Of a stretch of DNA of 40,211 bases, positions 31,491 to 40,193 are shown in pieces. Origin of the DNA: Clostridia bacterium. GTDB lineage: Bacteria > Bacillota > Clostridia > Christensenellales > Aristaeellaceae. Each line of letters starts with the position of its first letter. Position 1 is the stretch's first letter. The notes under the pieces are model-generated. The model worked only from the letters and a program-made list of their open reading frames with translations, was not told where the DNA came from and searched no databases. The DNA lies in the NCBI GenBank assembly GCA_017470145.1, contig JAFUFB010000011.1, positions 1 through 40,211 on the forward strand. The letters run 5' to 3'. A program made the position numbers and the translations under genes.

Positions 31491-32627
31491 TCATTCAAAA
31501 TTCTCTAAAAAGCTGTGCTCTTCTCCATGGAGCTTATATCCCAGTACCGTATCCAGATTGACGCATCGGGCGCTGTTGAACAGATGGGCCTCTATATCCG
31601 GGTTCGTTTCATGCAGCTTTTTGATCAGCTGCTTGGTCTCCATCCGCTTGGAAACCGGCGCTCCATCCTCCCGGCAGGAGGAGCATGTGTCCGTAAAGTG
31701 GCAGGCACACTGGATAAAATGCAGCCCATGATAATCCCGCCAGGCCTTGATCTCGTCCTCCCGGATCAGGGTCATGGGGCGAATCAGCTCCATGCCCGGA
31801 AAATTCTTGCTATGGACCCGGGGCATCATGGTCTGGAACTGGCCGCTCCACAGCATACCCATGAGGATGGTCTCAATCACATCATCATAATGATGCCCCA
31901 GGGCAATCTTGTTGCAGCCCAGCTCCTGGGCCTGCTTATACAGATGGCCCCGACGCATCCGGGCGCAAAGATAGCAGGGGGATTTGGGAATATTGTCCAC
32001 AATATCGAAAATATCGGATTCGAAGATGGTGATGGGGATCCCCAGGGCCGCCGCGTTGGTTTCGATCATCAGGCGATTCAGCTCATTGTATCCAGGATCC
32101 ATCACCAGGAACCGCAACTCAAAAGGATACTTTTTATGCCGCTGCAGCTCCTGAAACAGCTTGGCCATCAGCATGGAATCCTTGCCCCCGGAGATACACA
32201 CCGCCACCCGATCTCCAGGCTGCAGCAGCTCGTAGGTCCGGATGGCCTTGGTAAAGGGCGTCATCAGGTTTTCCCGGAACCGGCGCACCCGGCGGATGGA
32301 ATTCTCAATTTCCAGGGAGCGATCCTCCCGGGCCAGGTTTTTTCGCAGCCAGGCGCTGTACCCCTCCCGCAGGCTGCAGGCGTCGTACCCCATCTCCCGC
32401 AGGTCCTCCGCCAGACCGTAGCTCTGGCTACCATGCATGCAGAAGAGCACCAGCTTCTTCTCCTTCGGCAGCCGGCCCGCCTGAGCCTCCGCCATCAGGT
32501 CCGGATAATTCACCGCGCCTGGCATGGTGCCATAGGTATAGGAAATATCATCCCGGGTATCGATCAGGACCCGGGCCCCTTCGGGGATATCCGCCAGATC
32601 CTCTAAGGTTATTTCTATCTCTTCCAA
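31491..32627 (-). CDS. Rhodanese-TtcA fusion, putative tRNA sulfur-transfer enzyme
   Basis: This 378-residue protein has two parts. Residues 1-100 are a rhodanese domain with Cys63 in the active-site loop 'LFCMHGSQS', which could carry a persulfide. Residues 105-378 are a TtcA-type PP-loop ATPase with 'SGGKDS' at 146-151, C-x2-C at 218-221 ('CYLC'), 'LGHHYDDVIET', and further Cys at 307, 309, 315 and 318. TtcA makes 2-thiocytidine at tRNA position 32 using an Fe-S cluster. The fusion would hand sulfur to the PP-loop part. The start is TTG at 32627 with GGAGAT upstream. The actual tRNA base modified is not proven; the extra cysteines could hold a cluster. Confidence 0.85.
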   Translation of the reverse strand: MEEIEITLEDLADIPEGARVLIDTRDDISYTYGTMPGAVNYPDLMAEAQAGRLPKEKKLVLFCMHGSQSYGLAEDLREMGYDACSLREGYSAWLRKNLAREDRSLEIENSIRRVRRFRENLMTPFTKAIRTYELLQPGDRVAVCISGGKDSMLMAKLFQELQRHKKYPFELRFLVMDPGYNELNRLMIETNAAALGIPITIFESDIFDIVDNIPKSPCYLCARMRRGHLYKQAQELGCNKIALGHHYDDVIETILMGMLWSGQFQTMMPRVHSKNFPGMELIRPMTLIREDEIKAWRDYHGLHFIQCACHFTDTCSSCREDGAPVSKRMETKQLIKKLHETNPDIEAHLFNSARCVNLDTVLGYKLHGEEHSFLENFE

Positions 32628-32729
32628 ATTCTATCTCCTCAAGCACGCTGATATCTATACTAATCCGCGTGAAAGCATCCTGCTTGCCTCATTGATTGAT
32701 CTGACCCTTTTCACGCCTCCGCGGTTCCC

Positions 32730-34766
32730 TTAATCGTACAACCAAACCCGCATCTCCCCGGGCTGACGATTGCACCAGGCGAAATAGGGAATCAGGGTCA
32801 GGGTTGTTTCTTCCTCCTGCGGTGGCTGCCAGGGACTATACAGCGCGGAAGCCGCGTTCCCCAGCCGACGGCCCTTCACCTGCAGGGCGGGCAGCTTCAC
32901 GCCGCCAATCTCCCGCCAGGAAAGCACCGGCTCCTCCTGGGGCAGGGCCCGCAGCAGGTGCAGGGCCAGCCCATTGTCCGCCTCCTCAACACAATAGACC
33001 ATGGGCCCCCGGGCATAGCACAGCTGATGCCGGATTTCCCGCACCCGAGGATCCCCCTGCAGCCGCTGAATCGGCATCTCAAAGGCCAGGGAAACCACGT
33101 CTCCCTCCTGCCAGTCTCCCGTCAGGTAGAGATATCCCTCCGCCTCCCTGCATTCCTTCCCGGGGCAGGAGATTTGCCGCCCCGCGGCCCATCCGGGGAT
33201 CCGGAAAGCCAGGGTGCCATGAGTCGCGCCGGAAAGCACCTTCACCGCGATCTTTCCATCCCGCATCAGGTCCGCTTCCATCCCCAGGCGCAGGGATTGC
33301 CCCTGCCATTCCGTCTCCGCCATGCAGCTGATGTACAGATGGAAATAGAGGGTATCCGGCCCCTGGGTCATGACATAATTTCCCAAGGAGGACAGCAGCC
33401 GGGCCACATTGGGCGGGCAGCAGGCGCAGCCAAACCATTTCTGGCGCACGGGCTTCACATGAGCCAGCCGCTCATCGCTTTCACAGGCGGCGGGGTCCAC
33501 CTCCAGGGGGTTGACATAGAAAAAGCTCTTCCCATCCATGGCCATGCCCGCCAGCACGGTGTTATTCAGCGCCCGCTCCATGACGTCGCCATATTCCGCC
33601 CGAGGGACGGCCTGCAGCATGCGCCGGGCAAAGAACACCAGCCCGATAGCCGCGCAGGTTTCGGAATAGGCAGTGTCAGAGGGCAGATCGAAGGGGCGGG
33701 AGAAGGCTTCCCCCACATGGGTGGCGCCTACGCCCCCGGTGACATACATCTTTTCCCGAGCCGTGGAATGCCAAATTTTTTCGCAGGCAGCCCACATGTC
33801 TTCATCCCGGTTCACCCGGGCGGCGTCCGCCATGCCACTGGCCAGGTACATCTGGCGTACCGCGTGGCCCACCGCCTCCGCCTGCTCCCGGACGGGCTGA
33901 TGGGCCTGATAATATCGATATCTTTCGCCAGACACTGGCAGGGGAGGCTGCCCTTCCGCCGCCCGCCGGGTGTTCTCCTCCAGGGCAAAGGTGTTAGGCG
34001 CTGCGCCCCGCACGTCCAGGAAGAAATTCGCCAGCTCCAGCCACTGCCGCTCCCCCGTAGTTTCATACAGGCGCAGCAGCGCCATTTCCGCAATCTCGTG
34101 GCCTGGGCAGCCCCGTTCCTTCCCCGGGGCGAAGCGACGCCCGATGCAGGCGGCAAAGCGCCGGGCCGCGTCCAGCAAATCCTCCCGGCCCGTGGCTTCC
34201 CGCCAGGCGATGGCCCCCTCCACCAGATGTCCAAAGCAATAAAGCTCATGGTGATCCTTCAGATTGGTAAAGGCCCGCTCCCGACCCGTCAAGGTATAGA
34301 AGGTGTCCAGATAGCCATCCTCCTCCTGGGCGGCGATGATGGCTTCCACCGCCTGCTGCACCTGGGCCTGCAGCGCCGCGTCCGGCTGCAGAATCAGCTG
34401 ATAGGAGGCCGCCTCGATCCACTTATATCCATCGCTATCCTGGAAGGCCCAGCCATAGAAGAAATCCGGTTCCGCCTCCGCCAGATCCGGCCCCTCTACC
34501 ACCATGCCGGTGATTTTTTGCCGAATGTGAACCTCCTGGCCCGCCTTTCGCGCCGCCACGACCTTCGCCGCCGCCCGCATGTTATGCATCCACCAGCTGG
34601 GGGCCGCGCCGGGAATCCGATCATTCAAGGCCTCCCACTGGTAGGGGATCACCACCTGGCGCACCAGGTTCATCTCCCTTTGCCAAAAAGCGTCCGTGAT
34701 CCGCACCCGGTTCAGGGGTAGGGGAGCGCTGAACGCCGTTTCATTCATTCCATTCGTCGTTGCCAT
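32730..34766 (-). CDS. GH127 beta-L-arabinofuranosidase
   Basis: This 678-residue cytoplasmic enzyme has the GH127 catalytic set. Glu353 in 'HVGEAF' is the acid/base, 16 residues before Glu369. Glu369 and Cys371 ('SETC') and Cys449-Cys450 ('CACCPPN') match the zinc site and nucleophile of characterised GH127 enzymes. The family removes terminal beta-L-arabinofuranose from arabino-oligosaccharides of pectin or plant glycoproteins. The start at 34766 follows AAAGGAGAG; the open frame continues to 34910 without a ribosome site. It has its own promoter and follows the exporter operon's terminator. It fits the pectin theme of the GH28 region. Confidence 0.93.
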   Translation of the reverse strand: MATTNGMNETAFSAPLPLNRVRITDAFWQREMNLVRQVVIPYQWEALNDRIPGAAPSWWMHNMRAAAKVVAARKAGQEVHIRQKITGMVVEGPDLAEAEPDFFYGWAFQDSDGYKWIEAASYQLILQPDAALQAQVQQAVEAIIAAQEEDGYLDTFYTLTGRERAFTNLKDHHELYCFGHLVEGAIAWREATGREDLLDAARRFAACIGRRFAPGKERGCPGHEIAEMALLRLYETTGERQWLELANFFLDVRGAAPNTFALEENTRRAAEGQPPLPVSGERYRYYQAHQPVREQAEAVGHAVRQMYLASGMADAARVNRDEDMWAACEKIWHSTAREKMYVTGGVGATHVGEAFSRPFDLPSDTAYSETCAAIGLVFFARRMLQAVPRAEYGDVMERALNNTVLAGMAMDGKSFFYVNPLEVDPAACESDERLAHVKPVRQKWFGCACCPPNVARLLSSLGNYVMTQGPDTLYFHLYISCMAETEWQGQSLRLGMEADLMRDGKIAVKVLSGATHGTLAFRIPGWAAGRQISCPGKECREAEGYLYLTGDWQEGDVVSLAFEMPIQRLQGDPRVREIRHQLCYARGPMVYCVEEADNGLALHLLRALPQEEPVLSWREIGGVKLPALQVKGRRLGNAASALYSPWQPPQEEETTLTLIPYFAWCNRQPGEMRVWLYD

Positions 34767-34812
34767 GGGGCTCTCTCCTTTGATCAAAATAAAGGGGATA
34801 TTGTTGAAAAAC

Positions 34813-34841
34813 AGTATACCCGTTTCCAGGCAAGGCTTCAA
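34813..34841 (-). promoter_or_regulatory. Promoter of the GH127 gene
   Basis: TTGAAG (34841-34836), 17 bases and TATACT (34818-34813) on minus. Confidence 0.75.
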
Positions 34842-34846
34842 GAGGC

Positions 34847-34873
34847 AAAAAATCCTCCCCCGAAGGGGAGGAG
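34847..34873 (-). terminator. Terminator of the ABC exporter operon
   Basis: On minus, TCCTCCCC-TTCG-GGGGAGGA is followed by six T. A weaker CCCC/GGGG hairpin lies at about 34889-34906. Confidence 0.85.
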
Positions 34874-34919
34874 CCGTTGTCCTTAAATTCTCCCCGAAGG
34901 GGGAAGGCAAAGAAATCCG

Positions 34920-36731
34920 TTATGCTAACACGCTGTGGGTCGCCTCGTCCTCATACTGCCGGGTATACAGGCGATAATAGTATCCTTTCGCCTTCAGCAG
35001 CTCGCCGTGGGTTCCCCGCTCGACGATCTTGCCATCGTTGACCACCAGGATCAGGTCCGCGTTCTTCACGGTGGACAGCCGATGGGCGATGACCAGGCTG
35101 GTGCGCCCGGCGATGACCGTCTCGATGGCGGACTGAATCTTCTGCTCCGTCAGGGTATCCACGGAGGCGGTGGCCTCGTCCAACACCAGGATGCGGGGAT
35201 CCGCCAGGATGGCCCGGGCAAAGGAAATCAGCTGCTTTTCGCCGGTGGAGAGCAGGTCGCCCCCCTCGCCCACGTCCGCGTCCAGGCCCTTCTCCATGCG
35301 GTTGACCACCTCCTCGGCGGATACCAGCTTCAGGGCCCGCCAAATCTCCTCCTCCGTGGCCTTCGGGTTACCGTAAAGCAGGTTTTCTCGAATGGTGCCG
35401 GAAAACAGGTGCGGCGTCTGCAGCACATAGCCGATGGCGCTGTGGAGCCACAGCTGGCTCCGCTCCCGGGCGTCCCGTCCGTCGATCAGCACCTGGCCCT
35501 CCGTGGGCTCGAAGAAGCGGCACACCAGGTTCACCAGGGTGCTTTTGCCCGCGCCGGTCTCGCCGACGATGGCGATATTGCTGCCGAAGGGAATCCTCAG
35601 GTTAAAGTGCTCCAGCACGTATTCGTCGCCGTCCGGATACCGGAAAGAGACGTCCTTGAACTCGATATCCCCCCGAATGGGCTCCCAGTTTTCCTTCTTC
35701 GGGTCGAAGCTGTCGCCGTATTTAGCAATGATTTCCTCCGAATCCCGCACATCCGGCACGGTACCCAACAGTCGGGTCAGCCGCTCGATGTTCACCTGCG
35801 TCGTAATGACATCGGAAATGGCATCCACAATCCAGCGGACGGGCTCCATCATGCCCTGGGCATAGGTCATGAACAGGGAGAAGGTGCCCACCTCGTTTTC
35901 CGCGATGTAGCCCCCCTTCCACAGGACGATGGCCAGGGCCAGGGAGGAGGCCAGATGCATGGTCAGGGCAAACATACCCCGCAGGCGGGAGGCGTGGATG
36001 CCCTTGCGGCGCATCTCCCCGGTGTCCGCCACGAAATCCCGGCCCATCTTGTCCTCAATGACCAGGGTTTTGATGGTTTTCGCCCCGGTAATGCCTTCGT
36101 TGAAATCCCCGGTGATCTTGCTGTTCAGCTCCCGAATCTGGCGGTTGGCCTTGATCAGCCGGCCCTGGAACAGGGAAAACAGCAGCACAATCAGGGGCAG
36201 AATCAACATCACCATCAAGGCCAGGCGGGCGTTGATGGCCAGCATGACGACGATGGAACCAATCAGATAGCTGGTGTGCCAAACGGAGTCCATCATGGTC
36301 CAGGACACCAGGGATCCGATGCGGCTGGTGTCGCTCATGACCCGGGAATGGATGTATCCCACGGCGTTCTGGTTAAAATAGCTGAAGCTCAGCTTCTGCA
36401 AATGGTCGAAAGCGCTGGAGCGCAGATCCCGGTTCACCCGCACCTCCGTGGCCATGGCGCCCCGGGTGGCGATGTAATTCACCACCGCGCCGTAAAGGAT
36501 GATCAGCACGTACAGCACGATATACAGGGGCAGGGTATCCAATGTCCGCTCCGCGATGTAATGATTCAGAGCGTAGCGCTGCAAAAGGGGCAGTGCCAAA
36601 TCCACCCCCGTGCCGGCCAGGCCGCAGATCAGCATGATCAGCAGGGTTTTGCGATATTTCTTGATGTAGGGGAAAAGCCTCGGGATGCCGAAGAAGGGCA
36701 GGTAAGCCTTATATTCATTTTGCTGTTCCAT
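34920..36731 (-). CDS. Heterodimeric ABC exporter subunit with canonical Walker B and degenerate signature
   Basis: This 603-residue half-transporter has six membrane helices in residues 1-310 and an ATPase domain at 355-600. Walker A is 'GETGAGKST' (390-398), and Walker B 'ILVLDE' has the catalytic Glu519. The signature motif, however, reads 'LSTGE' (494-498) instead of LSGGQ. It therefore complements its partner, which has LSGGQ but lacks the Glu: one active and one degenerate ATP site, as in BmrCD/TmrAB-type exporters. Substrate is unknown: drug, lipid or peptide. Its ATG overlaps the partner's TGA by one base (TGATG). Confidence 0.92.
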   Translation of the reverse strand: MEQQNEYKAYLPFFGIPRLFPYIKKYRKTLLIMLICGLAGTGVDLALPLLQRYALNHYIAERTLDTLPLYIVLYVLIILYGAVVNYIATRGAMATEVRVNRDLRSSAFDHLQKLSFSYFNQNAVGYIHSRVMSDTSRIGSLVSWTMMDSVWHTSYLIGSIVVMLAINARLALMVMLILPLIVLLFSLFQGRLIKANRQIRELNSKITGDFNEGITGAKTIKTLVIEDKMGRDFVADTGEMRRKGIHASRLRGMFALTMHLASSLALAIVLWKGGYIAENEVGTFSLFMTYAQGMMEPVRWIVDAISDVITTQVNIERLTRLLGTVPDVRDSEEIIAKYGDSFDPKKENWEPIRGDIEFKDVSFRYPDGDEYVLEHFNLRIPFGSNIAIVGETGAGKSTLVNLVCRFFEPTEGQVLIDGRDARERSQLWLHSAIGYVLQTPHLFSGTIRENLLYGNPKATEEEIWRALKLVSAEEVVNRMEKGLDADVGEGGDLLSTGEKQLISFARAILADPRILVLDEATASVDTLTEQKIQSAIETVIAGRTSLVIAHRLSTVKNADLILVVNDGKIVERGTHGELLKAKGYYYRLYTRQYEDEATHSVLA

Positions 36732-38584
36732 CAGGCGCTCTCCTCCTCTCGGCTCATGCTCTGGATGCGGTCAATCTCCTGGAACAGGCCCGGCTGATTC
36801 CGCAGTTGCTCCGGCGTGCCCAATTGAGCCACCCGGCCATGGTCCAGCACCAGCACCTGATCCGCCTTGGACAGGGTGGTCATGCGGTGGCTGATGAGAA
36901 TAATGGTGGCCTGGCCGAATTTCTTCTCCAGGGCCTGGCGAATCCTCGCGTCGGTTTCCGTATCCACGGCGGAGAGGGAATCGTCGAAGATCATGATAGG
37001 GGCCTTCTGGGTCAGCATCCGGGCGATGGCCGCCCGCTGCTTCTGACCGCCGGAGAGGGTCACGCCCCGCTCGCCCACGAAGGTTTCGTATCCCTTGGAG
37101 AAGCCCAGGATGGTCTCCTCCAGGCAGGCCGTGCGGCTGGCCTCCGCCAGATCCTCCTCCTCCAGGTCCGGGGAGGTGATCTTCAGATTCTCCCGCAGGG
37201 TCCGGGAGAACAGAAAGGGCTCCTGCAGCACGATGCCAATGCCGCCCCTCAGGTGGCTCAGGCGCATTTTCTGAATATCCTGCCCGCCGATGGTGATGCG
37301 TCCGCCGCTTTCCGGCAGGGGATAAAGCCTGTCCAGCAGGTACATCATGGTGCTCTTACCGGAGCCCGTGCCACCCAGGATGCCCAGGGTAGTGCCCGCC
37401 GGGATGGTCAGATTGATGTCATGCAGCATCTCCGAGGCCGCGCCATCGTAGGCGAAGGACACATGCTCGAAGCGGATGTCCCGGTCCAGGGGCGGCGTGG
37501 CGCCCGCGGGGTCGTCCACTTCCTCCTCCGCGTCCATGATCTCTCCGATGCGCTCCATGGACACCCCAGCCTTGCTCATCTCGCTGATCATCCGGCCCAG
37601 CTGCCGAATGGGCCAGACCAACATGCCGTTGTAGCTCAGGAAGGCGATGTATTCGCCGCTGGTCATCTGGTCCCGCAGGCAGAAGACCACCCCGAACACC
37701 ACCACCAGCATGACCTGAATGCCGGAGAGCACATCGCTGGTGCTCCAGAAGCGGGACATAATTTCCCCCATCCGGACCCACAGGGAGGTGTAGTATTCAT
37801 TCTGGACGTCGAACCGGTCCCGCTCGTACCGCTCCCGGCCGAAGGCCCGCACCACCCGCACACCGGTCAGGTTTTCCTGCACCATGGCGGAGAGCTTGCC
37901 CTCGTTTTCGTCGCATTTCTGGAAGCCTTCCCAGATCTGGTGATGGAAATGAATCGAGTATCCGATGATGGCCGGCACGGGGATCATGGCGATCAGGGTC
38001 AGGGGGATGTTCATCCCCAGCATGAACACCAGGCTCAGCACCAGCAGGATCAGGATCCGGATCAGCCCCGTCAGCTGCTCGGAGATGAAGTTCCGGGTGG
38101 TTTCGATATCGCTGGTGCACCGCTGAATGATGTCCCCCGTGTGGTGCTCCATATGCCATTGGAAGGGGAGACGCTCGATGTGGGTATACAGGGTGTCCCG
38201 CATGGTCTTCACCAGGGTTTCCCCGCCCCAGGCGTTGAACACCCGGAAGCCGTACTGGGAAACCGCCTTCACCACCGCCACGACCATGATGGCCCCGGCC
38301 AGGATCCACAACCGCTCCCGCAGATAGGCCGGCCCGCCGGCGGTGGCCAAAAGCCGCTGGACAAAGGGGCTCAGGGATTTCGTCCCCGCCCCGCCGATCA
38401 CCTGATCCACCGCCACGCGGATGATCTGGGGCGTCACCATATCCGCCAGGGCGGAGAACACCGCCGCCAGCATGCACAGCAGGAAGAACCCCCGGCTGCC
38501 CTTCAGAAATTTCCAGATGAGCCCGCTCCGCCCGGAGCGGGAAGAATGATTCGGGGTAGTGTTGTTGTTATTCGCTTCGCTCAT
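36731..38584 (-). CDS. Heterodimeric ABC exporter subunit with canonical signature and degenerate Walker B
   Basis: This 617-residue half-transporter has membrane helices in residues 30-335 and an ATPase domain at 370-610. Walker A 'GGTGSGKST' is at 404-412 and the perfect signature 'LSGGQ' at 510-514. Walker B 'IMIFDD' ends in Asp535 where Glu is needed for fast hydrolysis. The first 20 residues are hydrophilic and Asn/Ser-rich. The start at 38584 follows GGAGG. It is the first gene of a two-gene operon. Confidence 0.92.
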   Translation of the reverse strand: MSEANNNNTTPNHSSRSGRSGLIWKFLKGSRGFFLLCMLAAVFSALADMVTPQIIRVAVDQVIGGAGTKSLSPFVQRLLATAGGPAYLRERLWILAGAIMVVAVVKAVSQYGFRVFNAWGGETLVKTMRDTLYTHIERLPFQWHMEHHTGDIIQRCTSDIETTRNFISEQLTGLIRILILLVLSLVFMLGMNIPLTLIAMIPVPAIIGYSIHFHHQIWEGFQKCDENEGKLSAMVQENLTGVRVVRAFGRERYERDRFDVQNEYYTSLWVRMGEIMSRFWSTSDVLSGIQVMLVVVFGVVFCLRDQMTSGEYIAFLSYNGMLVWPIRQLGRMISEMSKAGVSMERIGEIMDAEEEVDDPAGATPPLDRDIRFEHVSFAYDGAASEMLHDINLTIPAGTTLGILGGTGSGKSTMMYLLDRLYPLPESGGRITIGGQDIQKMRLSHLRGGIGIVLQEPFLFSRTLRENLKITSPDLEEEDLAEASRTACLEETILGFSKGYETFVGERGVTLSGGQKQRAAIARMLTQKAPIMIFDDSLSAVDTETDARIRQALEKKFGQATIILISHRMTTLSKADQVLVLDHGRVAQLGTPEQLRNQPGLFQEIDRIQSMSREEESA

Positions 38585-38618
38585 TTCTTTCCTCCAGTAG
38601 TCGCGCTTTTTTTATAGA

Positions 38619-38641
38619 GGAGGAGGGCGCAGCCCTCCTCC
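38619..38641. repeat. GC-rich hairpin upstream of the exporter operon
   Basis: GGAGGAGGGC-GCA-GCCCTCCTCC, a perfect 10-bp stem, 35 bases before the start codon. It would lie in the leader of the exporter message. Confidence 0.6.
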
Positions 38642-38651
38642 CAACTCTCTC

Positions 38652-38678
38652 CCCCCTCTCCCGTGGCGGGAGAGGGGG
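38652..38678. repeat. 12-bp hairpin upstream of the exporter operon
   Basis: CCCCCTCTCCCG-TGG-CGGGAGAGGGGG. It is of a type often seen as dispersed intergenic palindromes; no T-run follows. Confidence 0.6.
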
Positions 38679-38736
38679 ACAGGGGGTGAGGGGCCCTCGC
38701 AGCGCGAAACTACATGTTCCTTATTAGGGATTTAAA

Positions 38737-38815
38737 GGCATAAAAGGAGCCCATTCTCCTTTTATACCGGAAGAATGGGCTCCTTAGACATCTGAATGAA
38801 GATTCCTTTTATGCC
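38737..38815. repeat. Nested inverted repeat with alternative pairings
   Basis: GGCATAAAAGGA (38737-38748) pairs perfectly with 38804-38815. AGGAGCCCATTCT (38745-38757) pairs perfectly with 38772-38784. The first arm can instead pair locally with 38756-38768 (one mismatch). The pairings exclude each other in part. It lies in the 306-base gap between the exporter and gap genes. Confidence 0.7.
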
Positions 38816-38842
38816 TCTCAGGCGGAAAGAATCTTGTTAGCT

Positions 38843-38878
38843 CGCACGCTTTTTCAGCGGTGCGGGGCGAAGCCCCGC
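38843..38878 (-). terminator. Hairpins after the gap gene
   Basis: GCGGGGC-TTC-GCCCCGC (38878-38862) lies 12 bases after the stop codon, and a CGCAC/GTGCG hairpin follows. There is no T-run on minus, so termination here is probable but not textbook. Confidence 0.5.
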
Positions 38879-38890
38879 ATCCCAATCAAA

Positions 38891-39961
38891 TTACTTCAGC
38901 TCTGCGAAGTACTTGATGGTGCGGACCATCTGGCTGGTATAGCTGTTCTCATTGTCATACCAGGACACAACCTGCACCTGATAGGTGTCGTCGTCAATCT
39001 TGGTCACCATGGTCTGGTTGGCATCGAACAGGGAGCCATAAGTCATGCCGATGATGTCGCTGGAGACCAGCTTCTCGGTGGTGTAGCCGAAGGACTCAGA
39101 GGACTGGGCCTTCATGGCGGCGTTGATGGATTCCTTGGTCACGTCCTTGCCCTTGACAACGGCCACCAGGATAGTGGTGGAGCCAGTGGGCACGGGCACG
39201 CGCTGGGCGGAGCCGATCAGCTTGCCGTTCAGTTCCGGAATCACCAGGCCGATAGCCTTGGCAGCGCCGGTGGAGTTGGGAACGATGTTGGCAGCGCCAG
39301 CGCGAGCACGCTGCAGGTCGCCCTTCCGATGAGGACCATCCAGGATCATCTGGTCACCAGTGTAGGCATGCACGGTGGTCATGATACCGGAAACGATCGG
39401 ATAAGCATCGTTCAGCGCCTTGGTCATGGGGGCCAGGCAGTTGGTGGTGCAGGAAGCGGCGGAGATGATGGTATCTTCGGCCTTCAGCACTTCGTTGTTC
39501 ACGTTGTAGACGATGGTGGGCAGGTCATTGCCCGCGGGAGCGGAGATAACGACCTTCTTGGCGCCAGCGTCGATATGGGCCTGGCTCTTGGCCTTGGAGG
39601 TGTAGAAGCCGGTGCACTCCAGCACCACGTCCACATCCAGGGCTTTCCAGGGCAGGTTCGCAGCCTTGGGCTCGGCGTAGATGGTGATTTCCTTGCCGTC
39701 CACGGTGATGGAGCCGGGAACCTTCACGGTCTTGCCATCTTCTTCGAAGACGGGCTCCTTGGATTCGACGGTGTGCTTATTTTCGCCGATGACGCCGCAG
39801 AAGCCCTTCTGCGCGGTGTCGTACTTCAGCAGGTGCGCCAGCATGGCGGGAGAGGTCAGGTCGTTGATCGCGACGATCTCGTACCCCGGAGCGTTGAACA
39901 TCTGACGGAAAGCCAGACGGCCGATACGGCCAAAGCCATTGATTGCAACTTTCACTGCCAT
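38891..39961 (-). CDS. gap: Glyceraldehyde-3-phosphate dehydrogenase, type I
   Basis: This 356-residue glycolytic enzyme oxidises glyceraldehyde 3-phosphate with NAD. It has 'INGFGRIGR' at 7-15 and Asp34 in 'AIND', which favours NAD over NADP. The active-site Cys171 is in 'SCTTNC' and His198 is in 'VHAYTGDQ'. The C-terminal '[14 protein letters not shown]' is typical. I chose the ATG at 39961 because AGGAGGG lies 8 bases upstream; the frame starting at 40045 begins upstream of the -10. It is slightly longer than the usual 335-340 residues, with the extra in the '[13 protein letters not shown]' region and surface loops. Confidence 0.98.
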   Translation of the reverse strand: MAVKVAINGFGRIGRLAFRQMFNAPGYEIVAINDLTSPAMLAHLLKYDTAQKGFCGVIGENKHTVESKEPVFEEDGKTVKVPGSITVDGKEITIYAEPKAANLPWKALDVDVVLECTGFYTSKAKSQAHIDAGAKKVVISAPAGNDLPTIVYNVNNEVLKAEDTIISAASCTTNCLAPMTKALNDAYPIVSGIMTTVHAYTGDQMILDGPHRKGDLQRARAGAANIVPNSTGAAKAIGLVIPELNGKLIGSAQRVPVPTGSTTILVAVVKGKDVTKESINAAMKAQSSESFGYTTEKLVSSDIIGMTYGSLFDANQTMVTKIDDDTYQVQVVSWYDNENSYTSQMVRTIKYFAELK

Positions 39962-40016
39962 TGGAAAATCCCTCCTGTAATAATTCATCCATTGGGTCCT
40001 ATCGAACCCAACCCTT

Positions 40017-40045
40017 ATGATAACTGTTTTTTCTTTGTTTGGCAA
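40017..40045 (-). promoter_or_regulatory. gap: Promoter of gap
   Basis: TTGCCA (40045-40040), 17 bases and TATCAT (40022-40017) on minus. A TTGGGT/ACCCAA hairpin lies in the leader. Confidence 0.75.
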
Positions 40046-40126
40046 CCTTTTTTTCGAAAATTTCCATTATTTTTGGTTCAATGCAAAACCTTGGGGGTGA
40101 CTGGTAGGTAGAACTGTACAAAAGAA

Positions 40127-40190
40127 GGAATCTCCTTCATAATATGGAAGCATCTGGCAGGATGCAAACTTCCACATAAAAGGAGATTCC
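40127..40190 (+). promoter_or_regulatory. Long hairpin that would sequester a ribosome site at the right edge
   Basis: GGAATCTCCTT (40127-40137) pairs perfectly with AAGGAGATTCC (40180-40190). Inside are TGGAAG/CTTCCA and CATC-TGGCAG-GGATG-type pairing. The 3' arm contains AAGGAG, which would be the ribosome site of a frame starting at 40194. Such a fold would hold translation down. Confidence 0.55.
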
Positions 40191-40193
40191 GTA

